Positions 33,018 to 42,190 are shown, counted from the stretch's first letter. The stretch: 64,000 nucleotides of DNA from Bacillus sp. S3 (GCF_005154805.1 NZ_CP039727.1:3035501-3099500), one strand, 5' to 3'. A program made the numbers and translations. Notes: generated by a model not told the origin, from the sequence alone.

Positions 33018-34573
33018 TGGGTGCTTTTTGGAACTATCTCACAGCAAATTACCAGCAAATCGTAAATTTATTAGGTGAACATCTTTATTTAAGTATCGTT
33101 TCTGTATTGATTGCGATTGTCATCGGGATTCCGCTTGGCATCTTGATTTCAAATGAACCAAAGCTGTCAAAACCGATTATCGGAACAACGAACGTTATTC
33201 AGGCGGTACCAAGCTTGGCTTTACTTGGATTCCTCATTCCATTCATTGGAATTGGCAGTTCACCTGCAATTGTTATGGTCGTCCTTTATTCCCTGCTTCC
33301 TATCGTGAAGAATACCTATACTGGCTTGACAAATATTGATGGAGACATTCTGGAAGCCGCCAAAGGCATCGGTCTAACTAAGAGTCAAACGATGAGAAAG
33401 GTTCAGCTCCCATTAGCCTTTCCGATGATTATGGCGGGTATCAGAATTTCAGCGGTTACCGCTGTTGGTTTAATGACCATTGCTGCTTTCGTCGGTGCAG
33501 GCGGACTTGGATACCTCGTATTCTCAGGTGTACAAACGGTCGATAACCATATGATTTTGGCAGGGGCGATTCCAGCTTGTATTTTAGCTCTATTAATTGA
33601 CTTTGTGGTTGGCAAACTTGAAACTTCCCTTTCCTATACAAGCAAGCGAAAAACTCCCTCGAAATCAGGAAAAAAAGTAAAACGATGGATGATTGCCTTT
33701 GCTTCAATCATTATCATTGCCGCAGGAAGTTTAAAGATGTATTCAATCGCCAATGCCGAAGATAAAATTGTCATTGGTTCAAAGAATTTTAGTGAATCGA
33801 TGATTTTAGGAAACATGCTTGCCGATTTAATAGAAAACAAAACGGATCTTCAAGTAGAAAGAAAACTCAACCTTGGTGGTACCCAAGTCGCTTTTAGCGC
33901 TATAAATAACGGCGACATTGACCTCTATGTAGAATATACCGGAACAGGGTTGGTTAATATCTTAAAGCAGCCTCCCGAAAGTGACCCAGATAAGGTTTAT
34001 GATTATGTGCAAAAGGAATTTAAGCAAAAATATGGGATTGAATTATTAAAACCAATTGGATTTAATAACACCTATGCTCTCGCTATACGTCAGGATACAG
34101 CAAAAGAATATGGGTTGAGTACCGTCTCAGATCTAGCTAAAGTGAGTGGAAATTTAATAGTGGGGCCGACAATTGAATTCTCCAACCGAGAAGATGGTTT
34201 AAGCGGACTTGAAAAAACTTATAACATGGCTTTTAAGGATGTGAAAGCGGTGGATGGCGGCTTGCGCTATACTGCACTTAAAAATCATAAAAGTGATGTC
34301 ATCGATGCCTTTTCTACAGATGGTTTGCTGGAAGCTTTTCAATTAAAGGTGTTAAAGGATGATCAAAATTTCTTCCCGCCATACTATGCCGTTCCTATTA
34401 TTAAAGAAGAAACTTTACAAGCTCATCCTGAATTGGAAAAAGCAATAAATTCCCTGGCTGGTAAGCTCAGCGATGAAAAAATGCGCCAGCTTAACTATAA
34501 AGTTGACAGCCTGAAGCAGTCCCCTGCAAAGGTTGCAAAAGAATTTTTAAAAAAAGAAGGATTATTAGATTAA
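33017..34573 (+). CDS. Fused permease and substrate-binding protein of the importer
   Basis: The 518-residue protein joins an OpuC-type permease (residues 1-210, with EAAKGIGLTKSQTMRKVQLP as the ATPase-docking EAA loop) to a binding domain after a further membrane helix near 222-240 (DKIVIGSKNFSESMILGNML onward). The start overlaps the ATPase stop by one base. Fused proteins of this size are BilEB in Listeria and EgtU in streptococci, where the ligand was shown to be ergothioneine; OpuC and BusAB relatives carry betaine-type osmolytes. The aromatic cage was not resolved by eye, so the ligand stays open. Confidence 0.9.
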   Translation: MGAFWNYLTANYQQIVNLLGEHLYLSIVSVLIAIVIGIPLGILISNEPKLSKPIIGTTNVIQAVPSLALLGFLIPFIGIGSSPAIVMVVLYSLLPIVKNTYTGLTNIDGDILEAAKGIGLTKSQTMRKVQLPLAFPMIMAGIRISAVTAVGLMTIAAFVGAGGLGYLVFSGVQTVDNHMILAGAIPACILALLIDFVVGKLETSLSYTSKRKTPSKSGKKVKRWMIAFASIIIIAAGSLKMYSIANAEDKIVIGSKNFSESMILGNMLADLIENKTDLQVERKLNLGGTQVAFSAINNGDIDLYVEYTGTGLVNILKQPPESDPDKVYDYVQKEFKQKYGIELLKPIGFNNTYALAIRQDTAKEYGLSTVSDLAKVSGNLIVGPTIEFSNREDGLSGLEKTYNMAFKDVKAVDGGLRYTALKNHKSDVIDAFSTDGLLEAFQLKVLKDDQNFFPPYYAVPIIKEETLQAHPELEKAINSLAGKLSDEKMRQLNYKVDSLKQSPAKVAKEFLKKEGLLD

Positions 34574-34577
34574 ATGG

Positions 34578-34611
34578 GAAGAAGCCGGATTTGTTAAAGC
34601 CGGCTTCTTTG
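34578..34611. terminator. Bidirectional terminator between importer and regulator
   Basis: GAAGCCGG and CCGGCTTC pair around an AT-rich loop, with A- and T-rich flanks. Confidence 0.75.
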
Positions 34612-34615
34612 TGTT

Positions 34616-35233
34616 TTACTCTTCTAAAAAATGGAGAACCCTGTCATTGGTTTTATCATCACCAATAATCAATAAAACATCGCCTTCTAATATTAAGGCG
34701 TATGGGCCCGGTGAAATAATTAATTCACCTTTCCTCTTCATACCGATCACTGTCCCTCCGGTATTTTGCCAGAACTTCGTTTCCGAGATGGTTTTGCCAA
34801 TATGTATACAGCCAGGAAATATTTCAACTTCAATAGGCGCTAATGGATTTGTGTGACGCAGCTTCCCTGAGTAGTCCATGATTTTTCTAACCGTATCAAA
34901 AAGCTGTTCGTCAAGCTTGTCCCGCTCGGAAATGAGTGTATTTATCTGCTTCTCTAATTCCTTTATACTTGCCAAATTTGAAAAACGATGAATATATTTA
35001 TAGGCATTTTCACGGGAAGAGATGACAATCCCGCTGCCTTTTGTTGAATGAACAATCTCGACATCTTCCAAAATCTTGATCGCACGTCGAACAGTTTCAG
35101 GGGATACTTTGTATTCACTTGCCAAAGTAGATCTTCCATGAATCTTTTCTCCAATTTTAAACTTCCCATCGTAAATTCTATTTGCCAAATCGATGGCAAT
35201 TCGCTCGTAAGTTGGTATTTGTGCCTTTTGCAT
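34616..35233 (-). CDS. GntR-type regulator with RCK_C domain (BusR-like)
   Basis: The 205-residue regulator has a GntR winged helix at residues 1-72 (GRSTLASEYKVSPETVRRAI, VHSTKGSGIVISSRE), a helical linker (SIKELEKQINTLISERD) and an RCK_C/TrkA_C domain from about 122 on (GCIHIGKTISETKFWQNTGG, ISPGPYALILEGDVLLIIG). This is the domain order of BusR, the c-di-AMP-binding repressor of a betaine ABC importer with fused permease and binding protein in lactic streptococci. Here it is convergent with just such an importer. Binding of c-di-AMP and regulation of the neighbour are inference from that family. Confidence 0.85.
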   Translation of the reverse strand: MQKAQIPTYERIAIDLANRIYDGKFKIGEKIHGRSTLASEYKVSPETVRRAIKILEDVEIVHSTKGSGIVISSRENAYKYIHRFSNLASIKELEKQINTLISERDKLDEQLFDTVRKIMDYSGKLRHTNPLAPIEVEIFPGCIHIGKTISETKFWQNTGGTVIGMKRKGELIISPGPYALILEGDVLLIIGDDKTNDRVLHFLEE

Positions 35234-35384
35234 TGGAACCCTCCACTAAACTTAAAAATGGATGCCTATACTATTCACTATACCGCTTTTAGCACAAGTT
35301 TGCGAGCTCAAGGTGTGACACCATTATATTTGGACAGTTTTGGACATAATTGTAATTGAGTCCGTTGAAATGAGGTGAAAAGTA

Positions 35385-35951
35385 ATGAAAGGAAAAGTAA
35401 TCATTATATTAAGCGGAATTTTTATATTGTTTATGGCCGTTTTAGTCATTTATTATCTAATTAAAGGGGATGCTTCCCGATGGCAGGTAGCGTTGGGTGG
35501 TATCCTTGCAAGTGGTTTACCACTTGTCCTGCTCCGGATGAAACAGAATCCATTTAACATTCCCATTATTTTAGGGTATTATCTTTTTTTATTCTGTTCG
35601 TTATATTTAGGTTCCATCGCAAGCTTTTATTTGCACCACAAGTGGTGGGACTCTACCCTTCACTTTTATAAAGGAATATTCATCGGAATTGTCGGTATAA
35701 GCCTTTATAAACAAATGATCCCTTTAAAAGTACTCCGCAATGTCTCAGCTTGGATTCTTTTCCTATTCACTCTCTCACTCGCCGTCTTGGCTAGTGTATT
35801 ATGGGAAATATATGAATTTGTCGGGGATCTAACTTTTACCCGTACGATGCAAAGAGGAGGAAATACCGATACCATGTATGATTTACTATGTGGTGTTGCC
35901 GGCGGGCTTATTATCGCAGTTTATTCCCTAATTCGAAAACAGAAGGTATAA
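35385..35951 (+). CDS. YjdF/DUF2238-like membrane protein (first copy)
   Basis: A 188-residue protein with about five membrane helices. Conserved polar positions sit in KWWDSTLHFYKGIFIGI and LWEIYEFVGDLTF, and the C-terminus has GGNTDTMYDLLCGVAGG, a pattern shared with the DUF2238 inner membrane family. The function is unknown. GAGGTGAAAAG precedes the ATG. TTTGGACA occurs twice in a row about 50 bases upstream and may be part of the promoter. It is followed after 14 bases by a paralog. Confidence 0.75.
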   Translation: MKGKVIIILSGIFILFMAVLVIYYLIKGDASRWQVALGGILASGLPLVLLRMKQNPFNIPIILGYYLFLFCSLYLGSIASFYLHHKWWDSTLHFYKGIFIGIVGISLYKQMIPLKVLRNVSAWILFLFTLSLAVLASVLWEIYEFVGDLTFTRTMQRGGNTDTMYDLLCGVAGGLIIAVYSLIRKQKV

Positions 35952-35965
35952 GGGAGGTGAAAGGT

Positions 35966-36544
35966 ATGAATCGTAAGCTTGTAATCCTATTTAGTGCATT
36001 ATATGTCATCTTCATGGCAATTTTAGCAGCCTATTACTTTAAAAATGGTGTTTCCTTTAAAGCAACAGTGGCTCTTGGTGGGATCGTATGTGGTGCCATC
36101 CCGCTTCTGTTGGCACTTTTTACGAAGCTGCAATTTAATTTGCCCATTGTCATTTCATATTTAATTTTTTTAGTCGGTTCACAGTATCTCGGTTCGATAC
36201 GAGGCTGGTATGGGCTTGGCTGGTGGGATACCTTTATGCATCTCGTCAGCGGGGCCATTCTTGCCTTTTCAGGAATTGCTTTATATGAAAGGTTGATTCA
36301 TAGAAATGCCGGAGATGCGATTTCGCCATGGTTTGTTTTCTGGTTCACCCTTTCGTTCGCAGCACTTGGAGGCGTTCTTTGGGAGGTCTATGAATTCAGC
36401 TGTGACCAATTTTTGGGCATGACCTTACAAGGCGGAGGGAATACAGACACTATGACAGATTTAGTTGCTGATACCGTCGGGGGTCTTGTGATTGCTGTTT
36501 GGTCAGGAATTCGCACGAAGATAAAATTAAATAAGGGGAAATAA
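35966..36544 (+). CDS. YjdF/DUF2238-like membrane protein (second copy)
   Basis: A 192-residue paralog of the previous protein; LGWWDTFMHLVSGAILAF, LWEVYEFSCDQFLGM and GGNTDTMTDLVADTVGG line up with the first copy throughout. The ATG at 35966 has GGGAGGTG six bases upstream; an upstream in-frame ATG at 35888 lies inside the first gene and gives an extra 26 polar residues that do not belong. The two are surely one operon, the result of a tandem duplication, and could form a heterodimer. Confidence 0.75.
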   Translation: MNRKLVILFSALYVIFMAILAAYYFKNGVSFKATVALGGIVCGAIPLLLALFTKLQFNLPIVISYLIFLVGSQYLGSIRGWYGLGWWDTFMHLVSGAILAFSGIALYERLIHRNAGDAISPWFVFWFTLSFAALGGVLWEVYEFSCDQFLGMTLQGGGNTDTMTDLVADTVGGLVIAVWSGIRTKIKLNKGK

Positions 36545-36545
36545 G

Positions 36546-36578
36546 GGAAGGTACGCCATAGTTGACGTACCTTTTTAA
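36546..36578 (+). terminator. Terminator of the YjdF-like operon
   Basis: AAGGTACG and CGTACCTT flank a ten-base loop and are followed by TTT. Confidence 0.75.
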
Positions 36579-36612
36579 GAATATATAAATAAATAAGTTT
36601 CGACTTTGAGAA

Positions 36613-36645
36613 ATGTCCAGCTCCAGCGCCCTAGCAGCAGTGTAC
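36613..36645. repeat. Fragment of a dispersed Bacillaceae intergenic repeat
   Basis: GTCCAGCTCCAGCGCCCTAG matches the conserved head of a GC-rich repeat that I remember as common between genes in many Bacillus-group genomes. Only the head is present. The match is from memory. Confidence 0.35.
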
Positions 36646-36659
36646 TTCGCTTTTCTTAG

Positions 36660-38021
36660 TTAAACTGTTACTGCTGCAAAAAACTCATCGTAGATTGCTT
36701 GAACCGCTCTTTTTTCGTCCACTTCTTTTACGCCGAACATCATACTGACCTCGGAGGATCCTTGGTTGATCATTTCGATATTCACACGAGCCTTTGCCAA
36801 TGCCTTTGATGCTCTAGCCATTGTACCAACATTATGACGCATGCCTTCTCCGACCACCATAATAAGGGCCAAACTATGTTCGATTTTCACCTCATCAGCA
36901 TGCAATTCTGTCTTAATCCGCTGAGTAATTTCTGCCTCTATTTTCTCATCAAGCTGATTTTCTCTTAATATCACCGACACATCATCAATTCCTGATGGGG
37001 TATGTTCATAAGAGAGGCCAAAATCTTCTAAGATCCCTAACAGCTTGCGTCCAAAGCCGATTTCCCTATTCATGAGGTACTTGCTGACGTATATACTGCA
37101 AAATCCTTCATCGCTGGCTATCCCAATTACTGGGCCATTGGTATTGTCCCGCTCGTACACAATCCTTGTCCCTGGAGCAGCAGGGTTGTTAGTATTCTTA
37201 ATTTGGACAGGAATTCCCGCCCTAAATGCCGGTACAAGCGCTTCGTCATGTAACACGCTAAATCCCGCATACGAAAGCTCCCGCATTTCACGGTAGGTTA
37301 ATTCCTTAATTTCCTTTGGCTTTTTCACAATAGAAGGATTGACGGAATATACTGCATCCACATCCGTAAAATTTTCATAAAGATTCACCCTAAGTGCATT
37401 AGCAAGTATGGAACCGGTTATATCGGAACCGCTTCGTGAAAATGTGTACACCTCGCCCTCTTCGCTATAGCCAAAAAATCCCGGGAATATTATAATCCCT
37501 GAGCACTCGCGCAATGAAAATAGACGGTCATATGCTTCCGGTAATGCTTGAGCATTTCCCGGCTCAGCACTGACGAGTAGTCCAGCCTCTTTAGGATCAA
37601 CATATGTTGCTTCGACCCCCCGCTCGCGGAAATACGCAGCGACTAATTTTGCGTTATTATCTTCACCGCTTGCCTTAAGTAAATCAATAAATCGATCCGG
37701 TTTACTTTTATCACTTGCCAATCTTCCTGCTAAATCATTATAAATTTCCTCTATCACTCCATCCGGAAGATGACATTCCTCTGCAATTGCTGCATATCTT
37801 TCCAAGACAGCCTCAAGCGTTTCTTTAGGATCTTGATTTTGCAAACATTGTTCAGCACATTCAATCAATAAATCTGTTACCTTGATATCTTCTTGAAACC
37901 TCTTCCCCGGAGCTGATACGACGACAACTTTTCTTTCAGGATCAGATACAACGATCTGAAATACCTTCTCAAGCTGTTTTCCGGATGCTAAAGAGGATCC
38001 GCCAAATTTTGCGACCTTCAT
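36660..38021 (-). CDS. yclM: Aspartate kinase (YclM/ThrD type)
   Basis: The 453-residue enzyme makes aspartyl phosphate for lysine, threonine and methionine. KVAKFGGSSLASGKQLEKV is the N-terminal kinase signature, FSRSGSDITGSILANAL binds aspartate and ATP, and two ACT domains lie in about 310-450 (IEHSLALIMVVGEGMRHNVG). The length is that of the threonine-sensitive monofunctional type YclM in B. subtilis (454) rather than the alpha/beta type LysC. No lysine riboswitch lies upstream, which agrees with that type. It is monocistronic. Confidence 0.92.
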   Translation of the reverse strand: MKVAKFGGSSLASGKQLEKVFQIVVSDPERKVVVVSAPGKRFQEDIKVTDLLIECAEQCLQNQDPKETLEAVLERYAAIAEECHLPDGVIEEIYNDLAGRLASDKSKPDRFIDLLKASGEDNNAKLVAAYFRERGVEATYVDPKEAGLLVSAEPGNAQALPEAYDRLFSLRECSGIIIFPGFFGYSEEGEVYTFSRSGSDITGSILANALRVNLYENFTDVDAVYSVNPSIVKKPKEIKELTYREMRELSYAGFSVLHDEALVPAFRAGIPVQIKNTNNPAAPGTRIVYERDNTNGPVIGIASDEGFCSIYVSKYLMNREIGFGRKLLGILEDFGLSYEHTPSGIDDVSVILRENQLDEKIEAEITQRIKTELHADEVKIEHSLALIMVVGEGMRHNVGTMARASKALAKARVNIEMINQGSSEVSMMFGVKEVDEKRAVQAIYDEFFAAVTV

Positions 38022-38163
38022 CCCTACATCCCCTACTCTTTTAAAAATATAACCCTAATTTTATTACAATTTCGAAAATATTCAAGAGTTTTTTTCCATC
38101 CTGTATGTACATTTGTTTTTTTTACGAGGACATTTAGTGGTATAGGGTATTATTTTGAAAACA

Positions 38164-38778
38164 TTAACGAATGATTTCAATAAAATGCGCTAGAATCCTT
38201 GCTGTCAATCCCCAAATGGATCGGTTGTCGTAGCGGTAAAAATATTCCTCCACACCTCTAGCCCGCCAATTGTAGTTTTCACCACCGGGGATTAAATCAA
38301 ACGGAAACCCCCTCTCCGGCTCTGCTTTAAAGTGAACACGATAGATCTCAGGATCATGGTTTATGAAAAAAGACAATGGAACTGTAAAAACCTCTCCCAC
38401 TTCCGTAGGATTTGGCTGTATTTCTTCTGCTTTGTCAATGTATCCCACATATGGATAAAGAATCATCCCAAAGGGGGAAATCATATAATCTAAAGGATAA
38501 ACATTTGTAACTTGGTCTTTGTTTATTCCTAATTCCTCTGCCGTCTCACGGATGGCTGTATCCATCTCATCCAAATCCTGTGGATCCATTCTTCCTCCTG
38601 GAAAACAAATCTCTCCCGGCTGCCTTCTTAATTCAAGGGAACGAACCTCAAACAAGATATGAATCCCATCCTCCTTTTGCAGCAAAGGCACCATCACTGC
38701 ATACTTTGAAAACTTTTCACTACCCAGAATTGTTGGTGTATGACTTTTAACTTTTATCAGCACCTGTTCCAGCTCCAT
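38164..38778 (-). CDS. Nudix hydrolase, CoA-diphosphatase type
   Basis: The 204-residue enzyme has the CoA-pyrophosphatase (NudL/YeaB) signature LELRRQPGEICFPGGRMD near residues 47-65, followed by the Nudix helix TAIRETAEELGI with metal-binding Glu residues. It probably cleaves CoA or its derivatives to 4'-phosphopantetheine and 3',5'-ADP. The spacing inside the Nudix box (GGRMDPQDLDEMDTAIRE) is that of the NudL group rather than the classical GX5EX7REUXEEXGU. GGGGTGTACCC precedes the ATG weakly. It is a single gene. Confidence 0.88.
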   Translation of the reverse strand: MELEQVLIKVKSHTPTILGSEKFSKYAVMVPLLQKEDGIHILFEVRSLELRRQPGEICFPGGRMDPQDLDEMDTAIRETAEELGINKDQVTNVYPLDYMISPFGMILYPYVGYIDKAEEIQPNPTEVGEVFTVPLSFFINHDPEIYRVHFKAEPERGFPFDLIPGGENYNWRARGVEEYFYRYDNRSIWGLTARILAHFIEIIR

Positions 38779-38847
38779 GGGTACACCCCATTCCGTTTCT
38801 TACTATTTCTACTTTTACAATACCACTTTTTATGTCTTAGTTGAAAA

Positions 38848-38882
38848 AAAACAACCCAACGATGTCGTTGGATTGTTCTTTT
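38848..38882 (-). terminator. Terminator of the homogentisate operon
   Basis: On the minus strand AACAATCCAACGA and TCGTTGGGTTGTT pair and continue into eight T residues. It lies directly after hmgA. Confidence 0.85.
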
Positions 38883-38890
38883 ACATTTTA

Positions 38891-40057
38891 TCATTCCTTC
38901 TTCTCAAACCAAGAATACATATAGGCGGGATCTTCAAAATCCTGCGAAGATTTTACTATTTTCAAAGGGTGAAAGGTGTCAATCATCACGGCCAGTTCAA
39001 GTGTTTCTTTTTTCCCAATACTTGCTTCTGTTTTTCCTGGATGCGGCCCGTGTGGTATTCCGCCCGGATGAAGTGTAATTGAGCCCTCCCGCACCCCTTT
39101 ACGGCTCATAAAATTACCTGCCACATAATATAGCAGTTCATCACTATTTACGTTGCTGTGATAGTAAGGCGCAGGGATGGACTCTGGATGATAATCATAT
39201 AATCTTGGAACAAAGGAGCAAACAACAAAATGATTTCCTTCGAAGGTTTGATGGACTGGCGGCGGCTGATGCACCCTTCCGGTAATCGGTTCGAAATCCT
39301 CGATGTTAAAGGCCCACGGATACAAATATCCATCCCAGCCAACCACATCAAACGGATGGTGACCAAGAATATGTGAGGAAATCTTGCCTCTTGATTTCGT
39401 CAATACCTCAAATTCTCCTTTAACGTCGAACGTCACCAGGGTTTCTGGTCCGCGAATATCACGCTCACAAAATGGACTGTGCTCTAAGAGCTGCCCATAT
39501 TCGTTACGGTAGCGCCTTGGGGTCGTAATTTGGCTAAAGGATTCAACAAAAAGCATTTTCGTCGTTTCATTTTCATTCGGAAGCACCCGAAATATGGTTC
39601 CAATCGGGATAATCAAGTAATCACCCGGACGGTAGGAAATCGTGCCAAACATGGTCTCAAGCTGCCCCGTTCCATGATGAATAAAAAGCATTTCATCCCC
39701 ATCGCCATTCCGGTAAAAGCTTTCCATTGGTGCCGTCACATATGCTGTTCCAATGAGTAAATCCTGATTTCCAACTAAATAAGTTCGAGCCTTCAGCGCG
39801 TTACCTTGCTTTACCACTTTACTGGTTAAAAAATGCCGGTGCTTTAACGACTGTTCCACTTCGTATTCGGGCAAATAATTGCCTGCCCCTTCCGATTTCA
39901 CAACCTCTGTTGGCATATAATGATGATACAAGATGGATTGTGTTCCGGAAAACCCGCGCGTTCCCATTACCTGCTCCCGAAAAAGGCTGCCATCGTCTTT
40001 TTTAAACATCGTATGTCGCTTATGTGGAACCTCACCCATTTGGCGGTAATACATCAC
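38891..40057 (-). CDS. hmgA: Homogentisate 1,2-dioxygenase
   Basis: This non-heme iron enzyme opens the homogentisate ring to maleylacetoacetate in tyrosine degradation. It has 388 residues, shorter than the 430-445 of proteobacterial HmgA. Conserved pieces are YYRQMGEVPHKRHTMFK, GYLYPWAFNIEDFEPITGRV and HQTFEGNHFVVCSFVPR; the metal site is in YYHSNVNSDELLYYVAGNF and PGGIPHGPHPGK. Its ATG overlaps the fahA stop by four bases (ATGA), so it is translationally coupled as the last gene of the operon. Confidence 0.95.
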   Translation of the reverse strand: MMYYRQMGEVPHKRHTMFKKDDGSLFREQVMGTRGFSGTQSILYHHYMPTEVVKSEGAGNYLPEYEVEQSLKHRHFLTSKVVKQGNALKARTYLVGNQDLLIGTAYVTAPMESFYRNGDGDEMLFIHHGTGQLETMFGTISYRPGDYLIIPIGTIFRVLPNENETTKMLFVESFSQITTPRRYRNEYGQLLEHSPFCERDIRGPETLVTFDVKGEFEVLTKSRGKISSHILGHHPFDVVGWDGYLYPWAFNIEDFEPITGRVHQPPPVHQTFEGNHFVVCSFVPRLYDYHPESIPAPYYHSNVNSDELLYYVAGNFMSRKGVREGSITLHPGGIPHGPHPGKTEASIGKKETLELAVMIDTFHPLKIVKSSQDFEDPAYMYSWFEKKE

Positions 40058-40998
40058 TTCACCTCTATTCCATCAATAATGGTATTCTTCAATCTGCCTA
40101 AATGATCGATCTCCAATTCTACCTGATCTCCCGGTTCAAGCCAGCGATGAACGTGCTCACCCAGCTCAAGAATGCATCCCGTGCCGACAGTTCCAGAACC
40201 GATGATTTCACCCGGATAAAGTGTAACGCTTTTTGATGCCCTTGCAATCATTTCTCCAAATGAAAAATATATGTCCTTTAGATTCCCTTCTGATAGCAGT
40301 TTCCCATTCACCCAGGCTTTCATGGATAGATCAAAGCCATTTCCTTCTTTTAATGATTCTAGTTCATCTTTTGTTACTATCCACGGCCCAATGGAGGTTG
40401 AAAAATCCTTTCCCTTAGCAGGCCCTAGACCCACCTTCATTTCTTCCTTTTGTAGGTCTCTTGCGCTCCAGTCGTTTAATATGCAAAAGCCAAATATATA
40501 GTCATCTGCCGCTTCCTCAGGGATATCCCGGCCTTCTTTCCCAATAACGCAGGCAATTTCCAACTCATAATCAAGCCACAGACACTCTTTTGGTTTAACA
40601 ATAGCTTCACCGGGCCCCTTTATGGCCAGGTGATTCGAAAAATAAAAAACAGGGATTTCATACCACTCCGGAATCATTTCGAGTCCGCGGTTTTCCCTTG
40701 CCGTTTTCACATGTTGCTCGAAGGCATAAAAATCACGGAAGCTTCTAGGTACGGGGAGCGGTGCTTTTAATTGAATTTCACTTAAACGGTAAATTCCTCT
40801 TTGCCCGCTTGTTAATGGAAAAAGACTAGCAGCTTTCTGTCTATTTTCTTCAGACTTTTCGAGAAAATCTAGTAGGTTATTAGGGAGGCTCCCATCAGAT
40901 GCATCGTGCATATCCACTACATGCTCATCATCTACTAACCATCCTGCACTGATTGATCCATCTTTTTTCTCAAAGGTAACAAATTTCAACAACCTCAC
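40054..40998 (-). CDS. fahA: Fumarylacetoacetate hydrolase family protein
   Basis: The 314-residue hydrolase should cleave fumarylacetoacetate (or maleylacetoacetate directly) to fumarate or maleate and acetoacetate. The FAH domain shows LDYELEIACVIGKEGRDIPE (metal-binding Glu pair), FCILNDWSARDLQ and GPAKGKDFSTSIGPWIVTKD, with GEIIGSGTVGTGCILELG near the end. It is shorter than the animal enzyme and of the bacterial HpcE/FahA type. It lies 43 bases after hppD and overlaps hmgA. No maleylacetoacetate isomerase gene is in the operon. Confidence 0.9.
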   Translation of the reverse strand: MRLLKFVTFEKKDGSISAGWLVDDEHVVDMHDASDGSLPNNLLDFLEKSEENRQKAASLFPLTSGQRGIYRLSEIQLKAPLPVPRSFRDFYAFEQHVKTARENRGLEMIPEWYEIPVFYFSNHLAIKGPGEAIVKPKECLWLDYELEIACVIGKEGRDIPEEAADDYIFGFCILNDWSARDLQKEEMKVGLGPAKGKDFSTSIGPWIVTKDELESLKEGNGFDLSMKAWVNGKLLSEGNLKDIYFSFGEMIARASKSVTLYPGEIIGSGTVGTGCILELGEHVHRWLEPGDQVELEIDHLGRLKNTIIDGIEVK

Positions 40999-41041
40999 CC
41001 TTTTTCCGTATTGTGAGCCCCTTTAATTATTTGTTTATATT

Positions 41042-42157
41042 CTATAGGTTTCCGCGTCTTTCCTGCTCTCGTTCTATAGATTCAAATAATGCCTTAAAGT
41101 TCCCTTCACCAAACCCACGGGCACCTTTACGCTGAATGATCTCGATAAATAATGTTGGACGGTCAACGATTGGTTTTGTGAAAATTTGCAATAAATATCC
41201 TTCATCATCACGGTCTACCAAAATATCCAATTCGCGCAGCTTTTCAATTTCTTCATCTATTTTACCGATCCGTTCACCTAATGACTCATAGTAAGTACCT
41301 GGCGTTTTAAGAAACTCCACCCCATTCTTCTTCAAAGTGGCTACAGTAGACACAATGTCCTCTGTTAAAATCGCTAAATGCTGTACACCAGGGCCATTGT
41401 AAAATTCCAGATATTCTTGGATTTGTGACTTCCGCTTACCTTCAGCGGGTTCATTGATTGGGAACTTAATCCGGCCGCCATTATGCATCACCTTTGACAT
41501 AAGAGCAGAATATTCAGTCGTGATATCTTTATCAGAGAAATGTTTCATTTCCTTAAATCCCATGACCTTAGAGTAATATTCAACCCACTCCTCCATCCGC
41601 TCGACATTGCCAACGACGTGGTCAATTCCAATTAGTCCTGCATCCTCAAAAGGCAATGTTGATGTATAGGATTCATATCCGGGCAAAAACGCTCCTTGAT
41701 AATTTTTCCGTTCAATTAACGTATGGATGGTATCGCCGTATGTACCAAGAACGGCTTTCTTGACAACACCGTTATCATCCTCCATGTCAAATGGAGCTGT
41801 AAGGGCAATTGCTCCCCTGTTTACCGCTTCTTCAAAAGCTTTCTCCACATCATCAACCAAGAGGGCAACGTCTTTGACACCATCACCGTGTTTTTTAACA
41901 AACTGAGCAACCCTGCCGTCTTCTGTATATGAACCAGTTAGAACCAGACGGATATTTCGTTGCTGCAAGCAATAGGAAGCGGTTTCACGATTACCAGTTT
42001 CGAGGCCCGAGTAGGCGACAGGTTGAAACCCATAAGCCGTACAAAAGAAGTGACATGCCTGCTTGGCATTGCCTGTGTAAATCTCAATATAATCTACATC
42101 CCGCACCGGAAAAAAGTCATCTGCAAGCTGCTCTGCTCTTACCCTATTTTCTTTCAT
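41042..42157 (-). CDS. hppD: 4-Hydroxyphenylpyruvate dioxygenase
   Basis: This iron enzyme converts 4-hydroxyphenylpyruvate to homogentisate. The 371 residues form two vicinal-oxygen-chelate halves; iron ligands lie in GIDHVVGNVERMEEWVEYY (His), GPGVQHLAILTEDI (His) and TLFIEIIQRKGARGFGEGNF (Glu). The signature EGNFKALFESIEREQERRGN closes the protein. It is the first gene of the hppD-fahA-hmgA operon, 43 bases before fahA. A palindrome AGAATTAATTCT lies 35 bases upstream and may be an operator. Confidence 0.95.
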   Translation of the reverse strand: MKENRVRAEQLADDFFPVRDVDYIEIYTGNAKQACHFFCTAYGFQPVAYSGLETGNRETASYCLQQRNIRLVLTGSYTEDGRVAQFVKKHGDGVKDVALLVDDVEKAFEEAVNRGAIALTAPFDMEDDNGVVKKAVLGTYGDTIHTLIERKNYQGAFLPGYESYTSTLPFEDAGLIGIDHVVGNVERMEEWVEYYSKVMGFKEMKHFSDKDITTEYSALMSKVMHNGGRIKFPINEPAEGKRKSQIQEYLEFYNGPGVQHLAILTEDIVSTVATLKKNGVEFLKTPGTYYESLGERIGKIDEEIEKLRELDILVDRDDEGYLLQIFTKPIVDRPTLFIEIIQRKGARGFGEGNFKALFESIEREQERRGNL

Positions 42158-42190
42158 CTAGAAACCCCCATTAAAGTAAAAGTAATAATA

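Noticed and set aside
35888..35965. Longer N-terminus for the second YjdF-like protein
   Set aside because: The extension overlaps the first gene in another frame, and the ATG at 35966 has a clear SD.
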